Origin: Alistipes senegalensis
Lineage (GTDB): Bacteria; Bacillota; Clostridia; Oscillospirales; Ruminococcaceae
NCBI GenBank assembly: GCA_023665275.1
Contig: JAMPEF010000003.1
Span: forward strand, 61,730-125,729
Reading direction: 5' to 3'
Length of the DNA: 64,000 nt
Positions 25,131 through 32,760 of this stretch are shown piece by piece. Below the pieces are notes generated by a model. The model worked only from the letters and a program-made list of their open reading frames with translations, did no database searches and was not told the DNA's origin. Numbering within the stretch: the first letter of the stretch is position 1; every line of letters starts with the position of its first letter. The translations under genes were made by a program, and so were the position numbers.

Positions 25131-26161
25131 CGGATTTGCATGGCGGAAATATTTATAAATATAGAAACTTCCTTGATTTTTCGGCAAATATTAATCCTCT
25201 TGGAATGCCTGTAAGTGTCAGAAAAGCTGTGATTGAATCGGCTGATTTCTGGGAAAAATATCCTGACCCTTACTGCATCGAACTGACAGAAAAAATTTCT
25301 GAAAAGGAGAAAATTTCCGCTGAACAGATTGTCTGTGGAAACGGTGCAAATGATATTATTTGCCGGATTATATCCTATTTTCAGCCAAAAAATGCTCTTG
25401 TCTGTGCGCCAAGTTTTTTGGAATATACACGGATTCTTTCCGGAAACGGTTGTAAAATACGGACATATTTTCTTGATGAAAAAAATGATTTTTCTGTTAT
25501 GCCGGATATTGTTAAATATATAAATCAAAATATCGATATGATTTTTTTGTGTAGTCCGAATAATCCTACCGGCAACACAATTAATCAGGACATTTTAAGA
25601 AATATAGCTAAAAAATGCTTGTCTACCGGAACGATTCTCGTATGCGATGAATGCTTTATGGATTTCGTTGAGGACAGTAAAAATAGAACTTCTATGAATT
25701 TTTTAAATAAAAACATGATTATTATTAATGCTTTTACTAAAATATATGCCATGGCTGGATTAAGGCTTGGTTACGGGATTTTCGGGGACAAGAAGTTTGC
25801 CGAAAAAATCCGTTATACGGGTCAGTACTGGAGCGTATCCGTGCCGGCACAGGCGGCTGGAATTGCGGCACTTGGTGAGGCGGATTATTTAAATAAAACT
25901 TTAGATTATATCAGAAAAGAACGTAATTTCTTGACAAACGGTTTGTTTGAACTGGGGTTTAAAGTATTTCCGGCAGAGGCAAATTTTATTTTTTTCAGAA
26001 GTAATCTTCCGGTCGGGGAAATGCTCAAAAAAGAAAAAATTTTAATAAGAGAATGTAAAAATTATAACGGACTTGATAAAAATTTTTTCCGCATTGCAGT
26101 GAGGACACACAATGAAAATATTGCGCTGATTTCAGCGTTGAGGAGGGTTTTAATTGGCTAA
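25127..26161 (+). CDS. cobD: L-threonine-O-3-phosphate decarboxylase, CobD type
   Basis: CobD is a PLP enzyme making (R)-1-amino-2-propanol phosphate for the nucleotide loop. The protein (344 residues) belongs to the fold type I aminotransferase group: DFSANINPLGMP near the N-terminus, CSPNNPTGN near residue 145, and the PLP-lysine motif FTKIYAMAGLRLGYGI near residue 205. It could be mistaken for histidinol-phosphate aminotransferase, but its position between cbiB and cbiP decides the call. Confidence 0.92.
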   Translation: MTDLHGGNIYKYRNFLDFSANINPLGMPVSVRKAVIESADFWEKYPDPYCIELTEKISEKEKISAEQIVCGNGANDIICRIISYFQPKNALVCAPSFLEYTRILSGNGCKIRTYFLDEKNDFSVMPDIVKYINQNIDMIFLCSPNNPTGNTINQDILRNIAKKCLSTGTILVCDECFMDFVEDSKNRTSMNFLNKNMIIINAFTKIYAMAGLRLGYGIFGDKKFAEKIRYTGQYWSVSVPAQAAGIAALGEADYLNKTLDYIRKERNFLTNGLFELGFKVFPAEANFIFFRSNLPVGEMLKKEKILIRECKNYNGLDKNFFRIAVRTHNENIALISALRRVLIG

Positions 26162-27620
26162 AGCGATAATGATTCAAGGGACTATGTCAAACGTCGGGAA
26201 AAGTTTTTTTTCAGCGGCTTTATGCAGAATTTTCAGACAGGACGGCTATTCATGTGCGCCGTTCAAATCGCAGAATATGGCGCTAAATTCATACATTACC
26301 ACTGAGGGTCACGAAATCGGACGGGCGCAAGCTATGCAGGCGGAATCTGCCGGAATACAGCCCTCTGTGCTGATGAATCCTATTTTGTTGAAACCTACCA
26401 CGGACACCGGTTCTCTAGTGATTGTTAACGGTGTGCCGGTCGGAAACATGACCGCAAGAGAGTATTTCCGGCGAAAAACAGCCTTTATTCCGGATATAAT
26501 GAACGCTTACAATGAACTGGCAAAAAATCACGATATTATAGTGATTGAGGGAGCTGGAAGTCCCGTTGAACTTAATTTGAAACAAGACGATATTGTAAAT
26601 ATGGGAATGGCGAAATTTGCCGAATCGCCGGTAATTCTCGTCGGCGATATAGACCGTGGCGGAATTTTTGCCCAGCTTATCGGGACGCTTAATCTCCTTG
26701 AATCAGATGAACTTAGTATGATTAGGGGGCTTGTCGTGAACAAGTTCAGAGGGGATAAAACGCTTTTCAACAGTGGCGTTGAAATCCTCAGGCAACGTGC
26801 AAATAAGGCTGTTTTAGGCGTTATTCCGTATATTTCGTGCGATATTGAAGACGAGGACAGCCTTTCGGAAAGACTGGAAAAAAAGTCAGCCGGAATTATC
26901 AATATTGCAGTTGTCAAGCTCCCGAAAATGTCCAATTTTACGGATTTTGACGTATTTTCACAGTATGACGGTGTGAGTGTTCAGTATATTTCAAAGTGTC
27001 ATGAACTGGAAAACGCCGATTTTATCATAATTCCCGGCACAAAAAGCACGATTTCCGACATGAAATGGCTTCGTGAAAGCGGCATGGAAACTATGATAAA
27101 AAAGGCGATAAACAGCGGAAAATCTGTCTTTGGAGTGTGCGGAGGTTATCAGATTTTAGGTAAAAAAATTTCTGACCCTGACGGCACAGAAAACGGCGGA
27201 ACTATTGCCGGAATGGGTCTTCTTGACTGTGAAACGGTTTTCACACCGGAAAAGGTTCAGAGACAAATAAGCGGAAAATTTGCTGAAATATCCGGATTTT
27301 TCGACTGTCTGACCGGAGCGAAGTTTGAAGGTTATGAAATCCATATGGGTGTGACTGAAAATCATGAAAAAAATCTTACGTCCGTTGGAGGCGCACAGAA
27401 AGGAAACGTTTACGGGAGCTATGTTCATGGAATTTTTGATGGCGTGGTGGCTGAAAAAATAGTAAAAAGACTTTATAAAGAAAAAAAATTGTCATATTCT
27501 GCTTGCTGCATTGACCGCAGAACGTACAAAGAGAGACAATTTGACATTCTTGCTGATGAAGTACGCAATAATATAGATATGAATATATTGTATAATATAA
27601 TTGAAAGGGGAATTAAATAA
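26154..27620 (+). CDS. cbiP: Adenosylcobyric acid synthase
   Basis: CbiP (CobQ) amidates the b, d, e and g carboxylates. The N-terminal domain begins IMIQGTMSNVGKSFFSAALCRIF (P-loop) with PFKSQNMALNSYIT next; VIEGAGSPVELNL and GDIDRGGIFAQLIG follow. The glutaminase domain has FGVCGGYQILG around residue 325 and ends with GSYVHGIF. 488 residues is typical. The start is TTG at 26154, seven bases after AGGAGG and overlapping the cobD stop. Confidence 0.95.
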   Translation: MAKAIMIQGTMSNVGKSFFSAALCRIFRQDGYSCAPFKSQNMALNSYITTEGHEIGRAQAMQAESAGIQPSVLMNPILLKPTTDTGSLVIVNGVPVGNMTAREYFRRKTAFIPDIMNAYNELAKNHDIIVIEGAGSPVELNLKQDDIVNMGMAKFAESPVILVGDIDRGGIFAQLIGTLNLLESDELSMIRGLVVNKFRGDKTLFNSGVEILRQRANKAVLGVIPYISCDIEDEDSLSERLEKKSAGIINIAVVKLPKMSNFTDFDVFSQYDGVSVQYISKCHELENADFIIIPGTKSTISDMKWLRESGMETMIKKAINSGKSVFGVCGGYQILGKKISDPDGTENGGTIAGMGLLDCETVFTPEKVQRQISGKFAEISGFFDCLTGAKFEGYEIHMGVTENHEKNLTSVGGAQKGNVYGSYVHGIFDGVVAEKIVKRLYKEKKLSYSACCIDRRTYKERQFDILADEVRNNIDMNILYNIIERGIK

Positions 27621-28246
27621 TGGATATTGAGTATATATTACCTGATAAGATAGAAAAAAAAAGTTTTGAAATAATTGAAAAGGAACTTGGTGACCGGAAA
27701 ATTCCCGATGACATCAAGCCAATAGTTATGCGTGCAATCCATACAACCGCTGATTTTGATTATTACGAAAATATGTTTTTTTCTGAAAACGTCGTCACAC
27801 ACGCCCTGAAGACCTTGAAAAATGGTGCTGTAATCGTCACGGATACGAATATGGCAAAATCCGGAATTAATCGAAAAGCCCTCAAAAAATGGGGTTGTGA
27901 GGTACAATGTTTCATGGCAGACAGCGACGTTGCGGAACGGGCAAAAGTCAACAAAACCACACGGGCGGTTGCCTCTGTGGACAAGGCGGCAGAACTTGAA
28001 AAACCGGTCATTTATGCGGTCGGGAATGCCCCGACTGCTCTTCTGAGGCTTTGTGAACACATCGAAAAAAGAACATTTATTCCGAAAATTGTTATAGGCG
28101 TTCCGGTGGGGTTTGTGAATGTAGTTCAGTCAAAAGAGTTAATTATTAAAAGCGGTGTGCCTTGCATAGTCGCACGTGGTCGTAAGGGTGGCAGTAATGT
28201 AGCGGCTGCTATCTGTAATGCTTTACTATATATGAATGAAAAATAA
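27620..28246 (+). CDS. cbiC: Cobalt-precorrin-8 methylmutase
   Basis: CbiC moves the C11 methyl group to C12, forming cobyrinate. The conserved stretches are MRAIHTTADFDYYENMFFSENV (with the catalytic His), DTNMAKSGINRKAL, YAVGNAPTALLRL and VIGVPVGFVNVVQSKE near the C-terminus. 208 residues fits. The start shares one base with the cbiP stop. It is the last gene of the collinear block; the next 449 bp hold the riboswitch leader of the following operon. Confidence 0.95.
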   Translation: MDIEYILPDKIEKKSFEIIEKELGDRKIPDDIKPIVMRAIHTTADFDYYENMFFSENVVTHALKTLKNGAVIVTDTNMAKSGINRKALKKWGCEVQCFMADSDVAERAKVNKTTRAVASVDKAAELEKPVIYAVGNAPTALLRLCEHIEKRTFIPKIVIGVPVGFVNVVQSKELIIKSGVPCIVARGRKGGSNVAAAICNALLYMNEK

Positions 28247-28285
28247 TATATTTTTTATGAAAAATGTGCATTTTTCTTGAAACGC

Positions 28286-28314
28286 TTGAAATTTTTCCGG
28301 AAACGTGCTATAAT
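28286..28314 (+). promoter_or_regulatory. Promoter of the riboswitch operon
   Basis: TTGAAA (28286-28291) and TATAAT (28309-28314) have a 17-bp spacer, which begins TTTTTCCGGAAA. Transcription should begin near 28321, just ahead of the aptamer. Confidence 0.75.
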
Positions 28315-28340
28315 AAAAATCGTGGTATCACAAAATTTAA

Positions 28341-28546
28341 TAAGTAGACCGGTGCTTTTGCCGTATGTGCGGTCAGAAGGTAAAAGGGAAACAGGTGTGA
28401 ATCCTGTACGAACTCGTCACTGTAAACGGGGAGTTGGCGGCATTTTCGCTGTGTTTTTCACAGTGAAGTCACTGGAATTTTTCGGGAAGGCTTGCCGCTT
28501 TATGATAATCCGCAAGTCAGGAAACCTGCCGGAATACTGGTACGGA
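28341..28546 (+). ncRNA. Cobalamin (B12) riboswitch aptamer
   Basis: The conserved core is present in order: GGTGC near 28350, the block AAAAGGGAAACAGGTG with GAATCCTGTACG (28382-28410), CACTGTAA (28417-28425), and the B12 box AAGTCAGGAAACCTGCC at 28514-28530. A variable stem-loop lies between the last two. The aptamer fills the 449-bp gap after cbiC together with an expression platform, and precedes cbiK. Exact helix ends are estimated. Confidence 0.93.
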
Positions 28547-28668
28547 AAATTTTTATTTTCAAAATCACGAGGGCTTGATTGTACTGTTTTGGGCTATGCT
28601 TTATGGCATGGTCTGCTTTGCAATGCTTTCTGCCAAGTGCGGAGGGCTTTTTTTGCAAAATACAACTG

Positions 28669-28685
28669 CCTTTCTAACGGAAAGG
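28669..28685 (+). promoter_or_regulatory. Hairpin sequestering the cbiK ribosome binding site
   Basis: CCTTTC (28669-28674) pairs with GAAAGG (28680-28685), leaving a 5-nt loop. The 3' arm is the ribosome binding site of cbiK, whose ATG starts at 28696. This suggests the riboswitch acts at translation initiation, though a T7 run at 28649-28655 could allow termination too. Confidence 0.55.
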
Positions 28686-28695
28686 ATTTAATTAA

Positions 28696-29697
28696 ATGAA
28701 AAAAATAAATTTTATACTTTGTCTTACTATGGCAGGGTCTCTTTTAACGGCGTGCGCCGATAGTTCTGCGCCGAAATCTTCTGGAGCTGAAACTTCAGAA
28801 ACAAACGTGACCGAAGAAGAAAACACCGGTGAAACAGCCGGAGCGGTTAATAACGGCGAAGACTATACCGGTGATGCCTCACTTGATAACGTGAGGAATC
28901 AGGACGGAATCGGCGACAATGAACTTCTTGTTATAAGTTTTGGAACAAGTTACAATGACAGCCGCCGGCTTACTATCGGAGCTATAGAAAATGCCTTAGA
29001 AGAGGCTTTCCCTGACTTTTCAGTCAGGCGTGGTTTTACTGCCAACATGGTTATTGACCACATTCAGAGACGTGACGGAATACTTATCGACGATGTGAAA
29101 GCCGCTCTTGACAGGGCTGTTGAAAACGAGGTCAAGACCCTTGTTATTCAGCCGACACACCTTATGAACGGTTTTGAATACAACGACATTGTCGACGAAG
29201 TGGCACAATATTCTGATGCTTTTGAAAAGATTGTTTTCGGTCAGCCATTGCTGACGAGCGATGACGATTTTAAACGTGTTGAAGCTGCAATTACCAGTTG
29301 TACATTAGATTATGACGACGATAAAACCGCTATTTGTTTTATGGGTCATGGCACAGAAGCGGACTCAAACGGAGTTTACCAGAAGTTGCAGTATTTGTTG
29401 ACCACCGATGGCTATGAAAATTATTTCATCGGCACTGTTGAGGCTGAACCGTCGTTGGAAAGCGTTATTGAATTGGTAAAAAACGGCAATTATGAACGTG
29501 TTGTTTTAGAGCCTCTTATGGTTGTCTGTGGCGACCACGCCCATAATGATATGGCTGGCGAAATGGGTTCATGGAAATCTGCTTTTAAGGCAGAGGGCTA
29601 TAAGGTTGAGTGCATTATGCAGGGACTGGGTGAAAATCCCGATATTCAGCAGATTTATGTTGACCATGCACGAGAAGCTATTAATTCAATATATTAA
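28696..29697 (+). CDS. cbiK: Lipoprotein sirohydrochlorin cobaltochelatase, CbiK family
   Basis: This 333-residue protein has a lipoprotein signal (SLLTAC lipobox, Cys about 20) and an acidic Ser/Glu/Thr-rich linker to about residue 75. A full CbiK chelatase domain follows: LLVISFGTSYNDSRRLTIGAIE, IQPTHLMNGFEYN, FMGHGTEADSN and MVVCGDHAHNDMAGEMGSWKS, which include the metal-site His residues. CbiK inserts Co(II) into sirohydrochlorin, a cytosolic step in B12 synthesis, so an anchored extracellular copy is unexpected. It heads a B12-riboswitch operon with uptake genes, pointing to external tetrapyrrole or cobalt handling. It may still serve synthesis if part escapes export. Confidence 0.88.
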   Translation: MKKINFILCLTMAGSLLTACADSSAPKSSGAETSETNVTEEENTGETAGAVNNGEDYTGDASLDNVRNQDGIGDNELLVISFGTSYNDSRRLTIGAIENALEEAFPDFSVRRGFTANMVIDHIQRRDGILIDDVKAALDRAVENEVKTLVIQPTHLMNGFEYNDIVDEVAQYSDAFEKIVFGQPLLTSDDDFKRVEAAITSCTLDYDDDKTAICFMGHGTEADSNGVYQKLQYLLTTDGYENYFIGTVEAEPSLESVIELVKNGNYERVVLEPLMVVCGDHAHNDMAGEMGSWKSAFKAEGYKVECIMQGLGENPDIQQIYVDHAREAINSIY

Positions 29698-29705
29698 ATA
29701 AATCA

Positions 29706-29737
29706 GGCGGAGGAGGAAACTTCCTCCGCTGTTTTTT
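29706..29737 (+). terminator. Terminator/attenuator between cbiK and the next lipoprotein gene
   Basis: GCGGAGGA (29707-29714) pairs with TCCTCCGC (29722-29729), followed by TGTTTTTTG. The stem is GC-rich and the T run is good, so cbiK may be expressed more than the downstream transporter. Confidence 0.75.
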
Positions 29738-29748
29738 GTGAGGTAACT

Positions 29749-30612
29749 ATGAAAAAATTAATATTTTTATTTTTAATGCTGACGGTTCTTGTTTCGTGCA
29801 GTGAGACCGCTGAACCTTCGTCAGCTCCGGAAACTTCCCAATCTGTAGCGGAAAGTCAGCCCGAAACTGTAGCACCCGTTGAAGTCATTGAAGAGAACAT
29901 GACCCCCGTATATGCCGACGAACTGAAAGACGGCGTTTATCCGGTTGAAGTAAAATCCAGTTCTTCGATGTTCAAAATTACGGAATGTGAATTGACTGTA
30001 GAAAACGGCTCTATGTCGGCGGTCATGACAATGTCGGGAAAAGGCTATAAATGGCTGTTTATGGGAGACGGTGCAACCGCTGAAAAGGCATCGGAGAGCG
30101 ATTACATACCATTCGTTGAGGAAGACGGAGTACATAAGTTCACCGTGCCGGTTGAGGCGCTTGACAAGGGCATTGCCTGCACAGCGTTCAGCACAAAAAA
30201 AGAAACATGGTATGACCGTACTATTTTATTCCGGCTGGATTCTCTTCCGGCAGAAGCGCTTGTAAATGCCGGAAATACCATAGAATCACTGGGAATTGCG
30301 GACGGGGAATATACCGTTGAAGTCACATTGGAGGGCGGTTCGGGAAAAGCCGGAATATATCCGCATACGCAAATGACCGTAAAAAACGGAGTGGCAACAG
30401 CACGTATTATATGGACAAGCAATAATTATGATTACATAGTTGTTGATGATAAAAAATATCTTCCTATTGAAGATATTGAAAATTCAGCGTTTGATATTCC
30501 TGTGAATATATTTGATATGAAAATGCCAGTTTCGGCAGATACTACTGCTATGAGTACACCGCACGAAATTGACTATACACTTTATTTTGATTCCTCGACT
30601 ATAGTTAAATAA
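29749..30612 (+). CDS. Two-repeat beta-rich surface lipoprotein, probable ligand binder
   Basis: This 287-residue lipoprotein (lipobox LVSC, Cys about 17) has a Ser/Pro/Glu linker and then two similar domains. The first starts DGVYPVEVKSSSSMFKITE near residue 63, the second DGEYTVEVTLEGGSGKAGI near residue 185. Each shows a DGxYxVEV strand, a middle xTVxNGxxxA strand and a late IPV strand. This layout is reminiscent of NEAT or other heme-binding sandwiches, though the NEAT YxxxY signature is not clear. With a CbiK lipoprotein upstream and a BtuFCD-like transporter downstream, it probably captures a corrinoid or other tetrapyrrole. That ligand is inference. Confidence 0.8.
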   Translation: MKKLIFLFLMLTVLVSCSETAEPSSAPETSQSVAESQPETVAPVEVIEENMTPVYADELKDGVYPVEVKSSSSMFKITECELTVENGSMSAVMTMSGKGYKWLFMGDGATAEKASESDYIPFVEEDGVHKFTVPVEALDKGIACTAFSTKKETWYDRTILFRLDSLPAEALVNAGNTIESLGIADGEYTVEVTLEGGSGKAGIYPHTQMTVKNGVATARIIWTSNNYDYIVVDDKKYLPIEDIENSAFDIPVNIFDMKMPVSADTTAMSTPHEIDYTLYFDSSTIVK

Positions 30613-30614
30613 TT

Positions 30615-31727
30615 ATGAAATTAATAAAATTTATTTTAACTTTAATTCCGGTTATATTCCTGTGTGCGTGTGGTGCGGAAAAAACCTCTGAAAAATGCCC
30701 GTCCAGAACGGAAATTCCTCTTATGTATGCCGACCAGTTTTCAATATATGAAAATTCCGATGGCACATACGGGATAAACATTGCCGATGGTCAGCAGTTT
30801 CTTTTTATTCCGGACGGAGCAGAAAAGCCGAAAAGCAGCGATATTCCGGTAATTTTCCAATCGGAAAATATATATGTTGCGGCATCTTCGGCAATGGATT
30901 TATTTGACGGCGTCGGAGCACTCGGAGACGTAAAAATGACCTCTACCAAACTGAACGACTGGAGACTTCCAGCAGTCGAAAAAGCCATTGAAACGGGTGA
31001 TATTCTCTATGTCGGCAAGTACAGCACCCCCGACTATGAAGCGATAATTTCGGAGGGTTGTGGTCTTGCCATTGAATCGACTATGATTTATCACAGTCCG
31101 GAGACGAAAGAACAGCTTGAAAATCTTGGTATTCCGGTAATTGTAGAGCGTTCAAGTTATGAAAATCATCCGTTGGGTCGGCTTGAATGGGTTAAACTTT
31201 ATGGTCTTATTACCGGAAAATATCAGCAGTCAGAAGAATTTTTCAATGAAAAAACGAAAATCTTTGAAGAGGTGGTTTCTGACGAAATTTCGGGACAAAA
31301 ACCGGTTGTAGCTTTTTTCTATATCACCGGTAACGGTACGGCTAATGTCCGCAAATCCGGTGACTATATTTCCAAAATGATAGAGCTTGCCGGCGGAATA
31401 TACGTTTTTACAGAAAAAGACTTGAAAACAGATGAAAACGCCCTTTCTACGCTGAATATGGACATGGAAACTTTCTATCAGAAAGCCCGAAATGCTGATA
31501 TTATCATCTATAACAGCACTATTGACGGCGAACTTGAAAGCATCGGACAGCTTACCGAAAAAAGCGGACTGCTGAAAGATTTTAAAGCTGTGCAGAGTGG
31601 AAACGTCTGGTGCACTGGCAAGAATATGTTTCAGCAGACTACAGGTGTATGTGATATGATACGGGATTTTCACCTTATTATAGCCGGAAATGCTGAAAAT
31701 CCTGTTTTTCTTAAAAAACTTCAATAA
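30615..31727 (+). CDS. ABC transporter substrate-binding lipoprotein, BtuF/FhuD type
   Basis: This 370-residue lipoprotein (lipobox FLCAC, Cys about 19) has a Peripla_BP_2 two-lobe fold. The characteristic middle is DYEAIISEGCGLAIESTMIY, LENLGIPVIVERSSYENHPLGRLEWVKLYGLI, and the later AFFYITGNGTANVRKSGDYISKMIELAGG. Such proteins bind cobalamin, heme or siderophores. Control by the upstream B12 riboswitch favours a corrinoid. It begins 2 bp after the previous stop and precedes the permease gene. Confidence 0.9.
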   Translation: MKLIKFILTLIPVIFLCACGAEKTSEKCPSRTEIPLMYADQFSIYENSDGTYGINIADGQQFLFIPDGAEKPKSSDIPVIFQSENIYVAASSAMDLFDGVGALGDVKMTSTKLNDWRLPAVEKAIETGDILYVGKYSTPDYEAIISEGCGLAIESTMIYHSPETKEQLENLGIPVIVERSSYENHPLGRLEWVKLYGLITGKYQQSEEFFNEKTKIFEEVVSDEISGQKPVVAFFYITGNGTANVRKSGDYISKMIELAGGIYVFTEKDLKTDENALSTLNMDMETFYQKARNADIIIYNSTIDGELESIGQLTEKSGLLKDFKAVQSGNVWCTGKNMFQQTTGVCDMIRDFHLIIAGNAENPVFLKKLQ

Positions 31728-31746
31728 TTAAAACGGGGGAATGCCT

Positions 31747-32760
31747 ATGAAAAGAAAACTCCGATATATAGTTGGTTTTTCGGGAATTTCTGCCGGACTG
31801 ACAATATTATTTTTTATAAGCCTTGTTTGCGGAAGTGCTGAATTTTCGTTGGAGGAAATAATAGAAATAATCTCCGGAAAAGGCGATATTACAGGAAAAA
31901 ACATAATATTCCAGATAAGGCTTCCACGTGTGACGGCGGCGGCACTACTTGGTGGTGCGCTGTCGGTATCAGGTTTTTTGTTACAGACTTTTTTTTCAAA
32001 TCCGATAGCAAGTCCGTTTGTTCTGGGAATTTCTTCCAGCGCAAAGTTAGCAATGGCTATTGTGATGATATTCTGCACGGGACGGGGAATAATTTTTGGT
32101 TCAGTGTCGCTTGTACTGGCGGCTTTTGTGGGAGCAATGGCGGCAACGGGCTTTATACTGGGAATTTCCGGACGTGTAAAAAATATGTCCGTGCTGGTTG
32201 TATGCGGTGTCATGGTGGGGTATATCTGCACGGCGGCAACGGATATAATGGTAAATTTTGCCGATGATTCAAATATAATCAATCTTCATAACTGGTCTGT
32301 CGGAACTTTTTCCGGCACGGACTGGGGTGACATAAAAATTATAGCCGTGATAGTTTCAGCCTGCGTGACGTTGACTTTTCTGCTGTCCAAACCCATAAGC
32401 GCCTATCAGATGGGTGAGGGGTACGCCATGAATATGGGCGTGAACGTGAAATTATTCCGGCTGGAGATAATATTATTGTCAAGTATATTGTCGGCTTGCG
32501 TAACTGCATTTGCGGGAGTTGTATCATTCGTCGGAATAGCCGTTCCGCACATTATCAAGGCGCTTTTCGGAACGGCAAAGCCAATAATTGTAATTCCGGC
32601 GTGTTTTCTTGGCGGAGGTTTTTTCTGTCTGTTATGTGACCTGATTGCACGTACTTTATTTGCGCCCACAGAGCTGGGAATAAGTTCAGTAACGGCGGTT
32701 TTCGGTGCGCCGGTAGTTCTGTGGGTAATGCTTGGAAAACACAGGAGGTCAGCTGCATGA
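31747..32760 (+). CDS. ABC transporter permease, FecCD/BtuC family
   Basis: This permease has about ten predicted membrane segments. The FecCD signatures IRLPRVTAAALLGGALSVSGFLLQTFFSNPIASPFVLGIS near residue 55 and FVGIAVPHIIKALFG around residue 265 are clear. It should form the homodimeric channel for the substrate delivered by the preceding binding protein. ATG 31741 is only one base from the GGGGG ribosome binding site, so ATG 31747 is the likelier start (337 residues). Confidence 0.92.
   Translation: MKRKLRYIVGFSGISAGLTILFFISLVCGSAEFSLEEIIEIISGKGDITGKNIIFQIRLPRVTAAALLGGALSVSGFLLQTFFSNPIASPFVLGISSSAKLAMAIVMIFCTGRGIIFGSVSLVLAAFVGAMAATGFILGISGRVKNMSVLVVCGVMVGYICTAATDIMVNFADDSNIINLHNWSVGTFSGTDWGDIKIIAVIVSACVTLTFLLSKPISAYQMGEGYAMNMGVNVKLFRLEIILLSSILSACVTAFAGVVSFVGIAVPHIIKALFGTAKPIIVIPACFLGGGFFCLLCDLIARTLFAPTELGISSVTAVFGAPVVLWVMLGKHRRSAA

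Noticed and set aside
28277-28699. 140-codon open frame on the plus strand after cbiC
   Set aside because: It lies over the promoter, the B12 aptamer and its expression platform, and has no ribosome binding site or protein-like composition. The RNA explains the conservation.
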